Positions 41,601 to 49,941 of a DNA stretch of 64,000 nt are shown here, one piece after another (the first letter of the stretch is position 1; every line of letters begins with the position of its first letter). The DNA is from Asparagopsis taxiformis. Lineage: Eukaryota; Rhodophyta; Florideophyceae; Bonnemaisoniales; Bonnemaisoniaceae. The stretch spans positions 62,001 through 126,000 of the forward strand of contig JALQPE010001902.1 in assembly GCA_030407315.1 (NCBI GenBank). The letters are read 5' to 3'. The translations under genes were made by a program, and so were the position numbers. The notes under the pieces are model-generated. The model searched no databases. It was given only the letters and a program-made list of their open reading frames with translations, and was not told the origin of the DNA.

Positions 41601-42194
41601 GCTGATACGATGACCTCCATCAATGCACTGCAGTTTCTTCCGTCCGTCTGACCCCATTGTTTCACAGATGGTCATTCGGGTGCCAGTTTCCAGAAACCCC
41701 TCGGTAGATATTTTGCTGACCAGATCGCGCACTCTGGCCTCCTGCACAAGACGAGAAGTTGATTCCGGTTTGGCAACATCTAGCGGATTGATCATTTTAG
41801 GTTCAGTCCTGCATTCGACAATGTTGATGTCAATCCCCATCACAGACTCTTCTGATGCTTCCATGCCAGCAGGACTCCCCTCGCCTTCACGGACGTTAGA
41901 CCTCTCCCTGTTTTTCGATTTCACCGTCCCAGGAGTAGATGGAAAGCGTAGAGTGTTTTTCCCAGATGGTGATATATCACCAAGGGTTTTTGCTGCCTCT
42001 ATCATGGCAGCGTCTGCTCCCTGAATGGGTGTCTGGCTATCTGCCGTCTCCCTTCCCGCTGCAGACGGAGTCCCTCCATCACCAGAACCTCCGGAGGGTG
42101 TTTTATCACCGCCTACCGTCGTTGCAAGTCTCTCTGCAACGCTTTCGACGGTATCCTTTGGTTCCGCAGCGCGCTCAGTGTCGCTTCCGGCCAT
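38670..42194 (-). CDS. ParB-like domain fused to 2-oxoglutarate/Fe(II) dioxygenase, longer form
   Basis: A 1174-residue protein from the ATG at 42194 (GCAATGGCC). The ParB-like module (about 125-240) includes CIDGGHRISALQS near 190-202 and shares neighbouring phrases with the gene at 33260 (for example a HDVxxVSxADxVCxV segment). A long disordered acidic/polar linker spans about 480-860. The C-terminal dioxygenase core has AGHTDYEVG (His about 1055, Asp two residues on), YFMMSSGADGF, and the distal His in CRGDVYHHEEGF (about 1125), then RSHIFLK. The triad is complete. The C-terminal halves of this protein and the one at 33260 align well (for example a KYYVNGKLVDTLR against KYYIDSKLYETIR region), so they are paralogues. 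Predicted role: an iron-dependent oxidation guided by a DNA-binding module. Same strand as the transposase downstream of it in the map, with separate promoters likely. Confidence 0.78.
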   Translation of the reverse strand: MAGSDTERAAEPKDTVESVAERLATTVGGDKTPSGGSGDGGTPSAAGRETADSQTPIQGADAAMIEAAKTLGDISPSGKNTLRFPSTPGTVKSKNRERSNVREGEGSPAGMEASEESVMGIDINIVECRTEPKMINPLDVAKPESTSRLVQEARVRDLVSKISTEGFLETGTRMTICETMGSDGRKKLQCIDGGHRISALQSIVENKPTVADRWRLRSISVDFIRPPGTREMFHPLEVMRISQKLNEKTHDVIEVSIADHVCTVMKFMMMKGLMKAKVNVCTKVVVENKVIPGCQEGIMMKYVSIAQGFGDVNNPAFEHWSAIPSRFATETSPPDSKNMQGCTVDVLFASAFRKASVDTKLVILELTAMWTMWKRRKGDGGISLKTCAQKWCYSMCEIYDILEKAVRKENSWHSSPHPCFRKLHEVPEPGGRTRKTIRYRILTVLKDFYPSDAPTGRGIRAALTRSMMKEIRYVVFNGPILSDDSLDHSVAPEIGVQERRTRRKSLEGNTAPQPRQQSASYGDTSNAAIDRSDVVQSPNVLTQQQTQGSLEISDRVNAEVGAATQVGEEATGKAADSESAKQVTTDRAVPTAPTENNSSKPGDCEVGDVLQKNVGTPELEPAGANRGRNDHGDENDLQQSPSPVAAGSATLRPEQGGKSPANMSVGHPRTGRDGEGGPESRKSDGSGTKDVREECPEHSSGRTTEDPMKGVRNQGDGTGDAMLSTADVGLPVLPELEDTETPVTSSTPRKLMTAKHSSGFVPLKAKPRNTETPPMILRSKRKLVDVTPQEVIDLVGEDTSRPRQKKKQKMREDANLQSGKDAAVHAVQGGQYSDRQQNDVPDKDVEEGIEAKLPVIIHPDSRMKYYVNGKLVDTLRAEVAEAAASAYSAQNVSAEFLSRAYFREKRNEIDLVGFTILDGIFKSSTTADAIHELLLHFSALFEERLEDAKKNSESGDTRRDPDWTPWCMAMMDGKNSDEEGEKGRGIFITKRKSLCDDLEDNNNNLYRKKMIVELGLGICAECLELRTSGKDPMAFPSTGTTLVLTGERTKPRAGHTDYEVGIDEVNSPPSPPSYFMMSSGADGFGLVLAPYSHVCLSHPNRELYRVPMKRCEVPPYSVLVCRGDVYHHEEGFESNKGLQYKFPIRSHIFLKTEQHQSEEGEYVVGHWEGNSKLK

Positions 42195-42449
42195 TGCAAA
42201 GATTTGGACGCGTAGAGAAGCCGTTCAGGATGACAAAGACACCTTTTCTCTCCGACTACACGATCAAGAGATATTCCTCTTTCAAGGTGGTATTTGGCGG
42301 GAAACGATCTCCCTACACGTTTAAACGTGAAATATCAGTTATTGATTCACCTTCCACGCGCTCCAATTGTATTCGGCCATCTGTCATTCCTCGACGAAGG
42401 ACTTCCCACACACAATTCCTTCGTTCCCAAAACCATCCCATTGCCATGA

Positions 42450-43370
42450 ATCATAGTACTCCACTTGTCACTGGAGCCAGAAAACTATACCGGGTATTAT
42501 TTTCCACTGCATTGGCCAGGTGCCGGCTCCCCATTGGCAGCAGACAGCCATCAGTCACAATACTCCACTTGTCACTGGAGCCAGAAAACTATACCGGGTA
42601 TTATTTTCCACTGCATTGGCCAGGTGCCGGCTCCCCATTGGCAGCAGACAGCAATCAGTCACAATACTCCACTTGTCACTGGAGCCAGAAAACTATACCG
42701 GGTATTATTTTCCACTGCATTGGCCAGGTGCCGGCTCCCCATTGGCCAGCAGACAGCCATCAGTCACAATACTCCACTTGTCACTGGAGCCAGAAAACTA
42801 TACCGGGTATTATTTTCCACTGCATTGGCCAGGTGCCGGCTCCCCATTGGCAGCAGACAGCAATCAGTCACAATACTCCACTTGTCACTGGAGCCAGAAA
42901 ACTATACCGGGTATTATTTTCCACTGCATTGGCCAGGTGCCGGCTCCCCATTGGCAGCAGACAGCAATCAGTCACAATACTCCACTTGTCACTGGAGCCA
43001 GAAAACTATACCGGGTATTATTTTCCACTGCATTGGCCAGGTGCCGGCTCCCCATTGGCAGCAGACAGCAATCAGTCACAATACTCCACTTGTCACTGGA
43101 GCCAGAAAACTATACCGGGTATTATTTTCCACTGCATTGGCCAGGTGCCGGCTCCCCATTGGCAGCAGACAGCCATCAGTCACAATACTCCACTTGTCAC
43201 TGGAGCCAGAAAACTATACCGGGTATTATTTTCCACTGCATTGGCCAGGTGCCGGCTCCCCATTGGCCAGCAGACAGCCATCAGTCACAATACTCCACTT
43301 GTCACTGGAGCCAGAAAATTATACCGGGTATTATTTTCCACTTCATTGGCCAGGTGCCAGCTCTCCATTG
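42450..43370. repeat. Palindrome array C, 9 units of about 104 bp
   Basis: Nine units with a one-sided variant of the core (AAACTATACCGGGTATTATTTTCC). The arms CTGGAGCCAG and GCCAGGTGCCGGCTCC form the surrounding inverted repeat. The period is 103-105 bp, with an extra C in some units. The array lies between the dioxygenase gene start (42194) and the transposase stop (43631). Confidence 0.92.
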
Positions 43371-43630
43371 GATTATGCGAACTCAACTTTGTGGAACTAG
43401 GAGTCCTGCAACTCGCGGCTCCATCTCTAGTACCAATGGCATCATACGTACGTAAGTGCGTACGCTCTTCGCAAAACACACTTTATTTGTGCGCATGGAA
43501 CAAAATCCCACACTATTCTTCAAACGACATGTACAAATTTTGTATAGCATTTGTTGGAAGACTTGATCAGGACTGCTGCTAAATGAATTACGAAAGTTTA
43601 CTGATGTATTAAACACTGTGCTGGAACACT

Positions 43631-46600
43631 CTATGCTGAACGTGGTGGGTATCCATCTTCTCTAGTTAAGACGCTCACTTCACCACCAGAAAGAATATCA
43701 CTATTGTGCTCTACAATGCCACTTTGTCTATCGTATGAACAAACTCCTGACTCGCAGTTATGTACGTGCAAAACTTCTCGGACCCCGTCGTTCATTTCAA
43801 CGTGAACTATAGTATCATTCCCACCTTTCCGGTACATACCGTCTCCAGTGCATGTCAAGGGAATGCAGACAGCATATGGAGTTTTCTGCTTCCATTTCTT
43901 TGCCTTCTTCTCCTCTCCTTGCCCTACCACAATAAAAAAGGACAATGTGACGAAAAGGACACGTCTGGAACATGTGAATTCCTCCATGCTCGTCCTGCTA
44001 TGGGCGGGTACTACTATACCAGCATCATACCATCCATCTTTGCACACTGCTTGAATGATGCTTCCAGGTTCAGCACGCCCTAACCTCGATTCGCTCTCAG
44101 ATCCCTCATGACTAGTGCGCACTCTTTGTGCAGCAGTGAGCCACCATAGTCGTTCACCATGTTGAGACCCGTTTACCTGTCTGGTTCTGAGAAAAGTTTC
44201 AGAAGCTTTACGTATCCTTGCCATCATGACGGTTTCTTCTGCCGGAACATTTTTCGCGTCTTCAACAGATTCCCCTCGCCACCGCGTGATTGGACAGTGG
44301 GTGCTCACCATAGTACTGCTCCTCTCTGATATGAGATGGAATACAGGACTTAAGAAGCATCTTTTTGCTGCCTCTTCTGTCGCATGTGGACTCTCCGAAA
44401 TTCCTTTTCCTAGTGCAAAATACACGCGTCTGCAATCGGCAGACGTCCATTGTTTTGTATTGTGACCTACCGCACCCAGCGTGATGGCTATTCGTGCGAG
44501 CCAGTCATCGGCCATGATGAGCTCCATTGATGACAGATGTTCATTCTTATGGTTCGAGTTTCGAACCCCTCTTTTAAGAGGCTGGTGCATTCTCTCGAAT
44601 AAAAGCTCTTCCACATGTTTCGCAGCTCCAAAAGCTGGTAATGTATGTACGCAAAATTCTATCAACCGATGCATGTTCGGTTTGTCCAGATGTTTCATTG
44701 CAATAGGATCCTTCTTGCATACCTCATGCAGTTCTTTCATATAGTCTGAAACAAGAGCTAGAATGTGGTCATGACGTCCGCCATTCTCGGCCTCGAACCT
44801 CCTGGTTGACTCAAGTCCATCTATCCACCATGTTGGGATGAATCGAATGCTGGCAACAACCATTTGAAACTTTTTCAGCAAACGAAGAATACGTTCAAGT
44901 TTTTCATACCCGTCCCAAGAGTTCCCGATGACGATACGAAATGCCGAATAAAATGCTTGGGGAGCTACAACGAGAACAGCGAATATATCGCTCATGTTCA
45001 TCGATAATAGGTAGTTCTGCCCGAATACCTGACTCTGACTACTCAAACAGAACATTCGGAGGGTATTCAGTAGAACTGTTTCCGCAACATTTCGAAGTAC
45101 AGGTGTTGCTGCGGTGATTGTGGCATTCATCACATCTTGAGCCAGTCCGGAGAGCAGATGGTCTGGGGCAACTACAGCAGAGCGATATGGATCGAATTGA
45201 CAAGGAACAACTGGAACTCCTTCTTCGTTTGTAGGAACTCCTCTCCGCACACGATTAAGGGATTCACTCAAATTATGGAGTGCCTTATTCTCAATCGGAT
45301 CTAGGCTTAGTCCAAGAACTTTGAGCTGATCTTGCGATGCGACTTCCCTCACAAGCTTGTTTCGGTGCATTCCTCGGGCATGCGTACTCATCTGACTGTT
45401 TAGCAATGCTGTGTATGCATTTCGTGAACCTCCACTGCTGCTCATATCTTGCTTTTCGAAAATGCAGCTATGGCATGGTGTATTACTGGTGTGACCACGG
45501 ACATCCAGAGTATGCGAAACAGCTGGGTAATCTCCGATAAATCCAACAGGATCCAGGAATATGACCACATCTTCTCCATTTGCATCTTTCGCTGGAAAAC
45601 CGTCTGTACTTCCCTTCACAATGTCGGGTACAACTCTCTCAATTACAACATTTGTTGAAACTCCCGGGGGAACGAATCCAAGAACGCGGACTGCGTGGAA
45701 GCTTTCTCTCTTGCTTGGCTGTATGCCTAATGGAAGCATATAGCAGCCACCAAAACTTCCTTTCCGGCTTGTGAACGGCTGGAAGTCATCAGCATATAGC
45801 AGAAATCGGTATACGATATATTTCCTGCCATCTGAAAGATTCCCCTCACTGCAGGCATCCATACGTTTAGAGCCGGGGTGCCATCTAGACCTCTTGTCTG
45901 GAGCTCCTATGAGCTGGACGTCTTTCACCCGAATTTGTTCGCGATGTAGCTGCCCAGTTGCTCCCCTTGTGGAGCAAATGAGAAAAGTCGCATGTTCAGA
46001 GCGTCCCTTTTTCAGATGTCTGTTCACGAGTAGTAACTCTTCAAATGTGCTCCCATCAGACTTACTTTTTGGCCGAAACAGAGTGATAGCGTCACCTGCC
46101 CGAATATCATTGTTGCAATGTTCTCCGTCGAGCGTTGTGGTGGAGACGACACGCCTCGCATTTCTTTTCTCAGTTTCTTCCATTGCATCGATTTGCGGGT
46201 CTATCACATCTTCCATATTTGATTCTTGTTGTTCTTCTCCGGTTGCAAGATAACTTGCAATGATGATAGCTTCAATTCTCCAGTCACTCCTTGCTGTAAA
46301 ACTTCTTCTGCTCCTAGAATTCTTTCCAGTTTCGATGTTCTTTCCCTGTTTCGTTCTGGCTCCTCCCAGCTTAGCCACCAGGGCCTCTTGATTTGTCGTC
46401 GGCATACATATGATCCTCAACTCGTCTCCATGTCGGGCGTATACCTTTCTGTGCATCTTGTGACCGTCATGATCTGATGCACTTACCGAAATGCGATGGA
46501 ATGGGTCATTCAGAACAGCTGAACGGCATTTGACAATGAAAGAGTTTTCAATACTTTCTGAAGCAATTTGATATGCTTCATCTTCTCTTTCATCACTACT

Positions 46601-47332
46601 ATCCCTTTTACTAGACTTTATGCAGTCCAGAATGGGTCCGGTCTGTATATCCCTTTCCGCCCATGTGCTCGGTAGCACGACTCGTACCGATGTAGTACAA
46701 TGAGCTCTACGGCTACTAGACAGTCCTGGAGACATCTTTCCAAGCCTAGAGCCGCTTTTTGTTACATCTATTTCACACGTTGTATCCATGCTTTGTGGGA
46801 AACATGTTTTCAGAATGAACGGTAAAATGACTTTCCTCATGTACGAGTCGCTAGGTGCTTGATCCGAAATGTCCCGCTTGAAATTAGACATCTCACGCAT
46901 ACCTTCATAGTCCTTGCGTTTCATCCGTAGCGTTCCACTAAGCAATATTATTGCAGAGAATACTGGCCAGGTCAGCAGTTTATCCACAAGTCTGCGGTCA
47001 TCTTCCGCTGCCTCTTCTCCGTCGTGGTCATCACAGCTCTCGGCCGAGCTTTCCTCAGAGCCTATAGTTTCTTCTTCTCTCGTAACTTTTCCAGCCTCAA
47101 AAAATGCAATGTGCTCTTCTCCATTGCCACTAGAAATATTCTCGTCTTCAGCAGATGCTTTTCCGACGTTTTCGTCCGGTATATCGGCGTGAACCTCGAA
47201 TGTTTCGTTCGAAACTAGCGGGGTTTCCCCATTTTCGTGCCTTGTCCCACTTTCGTATGGGATTGGCAATGATTCAAACCTTCTCCGGGTTCTTCGAGGT
47301 GTACCTTTCTTCCGAACAGCTGTTCGTTTCAT
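43631..47332 (-). CDS. CACTA/TNP2-like DDE transposase (Transposase_21-related)
   Basis: A 1233-residue protein with an intact frame; the start MKRTAVRKKGTPRRTRRRF is strongly basic. An acidic region follows (about 60-105). Around residue 514 is LLYADDFQPFTSRKGSFGG, then YMLPLGI and VRVLGFVPPG. Around 600-626 is GDYPAVSHTLDVRGH, then PCHSC. This series (LYxDxFxPF, later a D-Y/F-P-A, then H...CxxC) is the hallmark order of TNP2-type CACTA transposases and the related KDZ/Plavaka groups. The last 180 residues may form an extra module (PGSIIQAVCKDGWYDAGIV). It would cut and join the element's ends. The gene lies 2.6 kb inside a CACTAC terminus (49941) and reads away from it. A remnant of the same C-terminus (GYPPRxx stop) is at 59124-59312. 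Confidence 0.72.
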   Translation of the reverse strand: MKRTAVRKKGTPRRTRRRFESLPIPYESGTRHENGETPLVSNETFEVHADIPDENVGKASAEDENISSGNGEEHIAFFEAGKVTREEETIGSEESSAESCDDHDGEEAAEDDRRLVDKLLTWPVFSAIILLSGTLRMKRKDYEGMREMSNFKRDISDQAPSDSYMRKVILPFILKTCFPQSMDTTCEIDVTKSGSRLGKMSPGLSSSRRAHCTTSVRVVLPSTWAERDIQTGPILDCIKSSKRDSSDEREDEAYQIASESIENSFIVKCRSAVLNDPFHRISVSASDHDGHKMHRKVYARHGDELRIICMPTTNQEALVAKLGGARTKQGKNIETGKNSRSRRSFTARSDWRIEAIIIASYLATGEEQQESNMEDVIDPQIDAMEETEKRNARRVVSTTTLDGEHCNNDIRAGDAITLFRPKSKSDGSTFEELLLVNRHLKKGRSEHATFLICSTRGATGQLHREQIRVKDVQLIGAPDKRSRWHPGSKRMDACSEGNLSDGRKYIVYRFLLYADDFQPFTSRKGSFGGCYMLPLGIQPSKRESFHAVRVLGFVPPGVSTNVVIERVVPDIVKGSTDGFPAKDANGEDVVIFLDPVGFIGDYPAVSHTLDVRGHTSNTPCHSCIFEKQDMSSSGGSRNAYTALLNSQMSTHARGMHRNKLVREVASQDQLKVLGLSLDPIENKALHNLSESLNRVRRGVPTNEEGVPVVPCQFDPYRSAVVAPDHLLSGLAQDVMNATITAATPVLRNVAETVLLNTLRMFCLSSQSQVFGQNYLLSMNMSDIFAVLVVAPQAFYSAFRIVIGNSWDGYEKLERILRLLKKFQMVVASIRFIPTWWIDGLESTRRFEAENGGRHDHILALVSDYMKELHEVCKKDPIAMKHLDKPNMHRLIEFCVHTLPAFGAAKHVEELLFERMHQPLKRGVRNSNHKNEHLSSMELIMADDWLARIAITLGAVGHNTKQWTSADCRRVYFALGKGISESPHATEEAAKRCFLSPVFHLISERSSTMVSTHCPITRWRGESVEDAKNVPAEETVMMARIRKASETFLRTRQVNGSQHGERLWWLTAAQRVRTSHEGSESESRLGRAEPGSIIQAVCKDGWYDAGIVVPAHSRTSMEEFTCSRRVLFVTLSFFIVVGQGEEKKAKKWKQKTPYAVCIPLTCTGDGMYRKGGNDTIVHVEMNDGVREVLHVHNCESGVCSYDRQSGIVEHNSDILSGGEVSVLTREDGYPPRSA

Positions 47333-47382
47333 CTCTTCTCTTTGGATTCGAGAGAACTTTGCACAAATTGTAGATTAATGTC

Positions 47383-49941
47383 AACTAGTAGGCAACTAAT
47401 GAGATGGTATCCGTCTCTTTTTAACCAGGCCACTGTAATAGTTTATAGTACCTATATTTTCTTACCGTTACATCTTATCGAAAACTTCACACTGAATAGT
47501 GTCCTACCTAACTCAAGGAACAGGTGACTTGATTTCCCATGTTGGGTTCTTCAGCGATCTTTAATGCCTCCAACGATTCCTGCTTCCTTTTCTGAATGAA
47601 ATACACGAATCATTTACAATTTAGCTTCAGTACATGGTATAATAGGCCTCAATAGTAATCTTGTTATGGTAATAAACTATATATAGATGAGAACACGGTT
47701 GCAATTCTCTTTCGGATTGTCTACTACTCTAATTTACAGCATTTATTCGATGTTTCTCCTTCAGTATGCAGCTAAACATCAATACCAAGACTTTTAGGTT
47801 GGTTTGACATTGCGTAGGGGCATGATTTCTATTTCTGCTAATTTATCACGTCCAGAAAATTTGACAGATCATCCGCTGCCAAATCATCTGCCACATCATC
47901 GTCTGCCAAATCATCTGCCTTCCAGTTACGACGAGGTCATTATGAGTGGATGAGCTGTCTATTTAAGGCTGTTGATGCGCGACGTATAGGACCATTTCAT
48001 CATCCGGTTATCATGAAGATGACAGGTAAGGCTGGTACGTTGTCGAGTAGGTATCTTTCCCCTCTCTCATTTCTTTCCACATGCTTTCCATGAAAGATAG
48101 TGCACTAACCATAAATATCGTTCTTCGCTGATCCTATTCTAGTCTATTGATTGCAAATGATTCTGGCATAGGTATTGGTTATAGGTTGGAATGACGAAAG
48201 CTTGCAAGCTTTCGTCATTCCAACCTACAACCAATACCTTTGCACGCAAAAATAGTTCAATGATGGTAAGTTTGTTCATTCCATTCATACTCATGTTCTT
48301 CTCATCCTTTACAATACTTTTCTATATCCGATTGCTAACCTGTTGCAAATCATCTGTAATGGTGTTTATTTCCCTCCTGTCTGAACATCACATGTAGTTT
48401 TGAAACAGCGAGGAACTCGATTTGCTTGCACAATAGTCCTGGTTGTAGAGATAGTAAGATTTTAGATACGATAGTTCGATTTAATGAGTAGTCTAGTCTA
48501 ATGATAGAACTGAAACATTCCTTCAGGCATCGTTGTCCTTGCTACATAAAAATTCTGACATCCTTTTAGATCACACTTGGTTATCCCTACACACTTCTAT
48601 GAAGACCACCGAGAGAGATACTCCATTCTGCCCGACATTTCGTAGCCAGATGCCTGAACATGCGGCTGGAATGGCATTTCCACCTCATTCTATCGTCCTG
48701 AACATCAATTGTAGGCACTAGAAAGTATTACCCTAGGCATCATATTCTACTACTTTCCCGTTCTGTCCGAGTCAGTACCGCCAGGCACTACAATTTACTG
48801 GTTCAGTATAGACTTCCCGGCAGTAAATTGTACTGTCTCAAGCACTAGTTCCAGGTAGTGAAATGTACTGCCACAGGTAGCACTTCCAGGTAGTACACTG
48901 CACTGCCACAGGCAGTAACTGGTACTGTCCTATGCCCCTGTCGAGTACAACACTATCAGACAGTACTTTACGCTGATCTGGACAGCTCTATAATACATCA
49001 AAATCTACTACTTTTTGTAGTGCTGTGGGGCAGCAATTCACATATCCTGGAGCAGTACAGCGTGGCAGTGATTTACACATACGCAAGTAGTAGAGCACGG
49101 CAGCACTTTCCACCACGGCAAGTAGCACGGTACGGTAGCACTTTTCGTATCATAAAGCAGTACTATCAGGCAGCTTTTCCCAGAGACTATCAGCACCTCA
49201 TTTCATTGCTTTCACACATTTCGTCAGACATCATAATTTACTGTCCCCACTCGCTTCCACAGGCAGTAGAATACACAGCCTCGAAGCATGTCTGCTGTCA
49301 TCATATTCCACTGCATTACTCTACTGCCAGAACATAGACTTGTCACTACCTGTAAGTACAAAAAAAAGCAGCACCACACAGCAGCAGAAATTACTGCTTT
49401 GTCCAATAATAGAATACAGTACATTTCTCTGCCTCTGCCATGACCTGCAGGCAGTATCATACAGTACATCGGGGCACTACCTAAATATAGCAAAATGTGC
49501 TGCCGTCATTCGGGCCCGCAGCCAGCACAGAACGCTGCCGGAAACACTAGCTTCTACTGCCACACGGTGCATCCCACGCCACCAAATAGTACTGCCGTGG
49601 GCCATATTCCTGGACAGCATATTTTACTCCCTCCCCGTGCTGCCCAAGTCAGCACAATATACTACTTTATTTTACAGGCCAATGTAGCACAAATCACTGC
49701 CAGAAAGACAATCTAAATCCAGCAACTATCACTGCCTCCCACCACTGCCTCACCTCATACATCCAGGCAGTACTTTCTACTGCCGTCGGCAGCACATGGC
49801 CACTGCCTCCGGGCAGTGCACTGTACTGCCGGCAAGTAGGGCATTAATTTATATTTTTACAGTACTAAATTTTACTGCCTCAGGCAGTAAATTTTACTGC
49901 CGTACAGTACTGCCCCAGGCCCGATTTCAGACACAGTAGTG
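47383..49941. mobile_element. Right end region of the CACTA element; left arm of a perfect inverted duplication
   Basis: Every position x here pairs with 111383-x in 61442-64000. Frames, palindromes and the window end all line up with no indel over 2559 bp. The terminus at 49941 reads inward CACTACTGTGTCTGAA. 48770-49930 is a dense array of GGCAGTA...TACTGCC palindromes and half sites, the subterminal repeats. 47333-48165 is AT-rich spacer that should hold the transposase promoter. No gene was recognised. Confidence 0.85.
48170..48239. repeat. 70-bp palindrome with one mismatch
   Basis: Two 35-nt arms with no loop (centre AAGCTTGCAAGCTT). The only mismatch is 48181/48228. It can form a cruciform, or a hairpin if single-stranded. 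Confidence 0.95.

Larger units (their letters stand above)
21504..49941. mobile_element. Putative giant CACTA-type transposon with epigenetic cargo
   Basis: The left end from 21504 reads CACTACCGAGTTTGAG. The right end, read inward from 49941, is CACTACTGTGTCTGAA: 12 of 16 bases agree, with the diagnostic CACTA start. Both ends run into CAGTA-type palindrome arrays (21535-21880 and 48770-49930), as expected for subterminal repeats of En/Spm-like elements. The 28.4-kb interior holds a TNP2-like transposase, genes X and Y, one ParB-methyltransferase-SET gene and two ParB-dioxygenase genes. All copies of the AATAATACCGGGTATTATT palindrome seen in the window lie inside. Against the pairing: the 3-bp flanks differ (TGC left, TTG right), so no target duplication is visible. 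The flanks may have been rearranged, or the true partner end may lie elsewhere. Confidence 0.6.

Noticed and set aside
31690..43370. CRISPR-like appearance of regularly spaced palindromic repeats
   Set aside because: The sequence between cores is itself repeated, the units are 104-117 bp, no cas genes are present and the context is eukaryotic.
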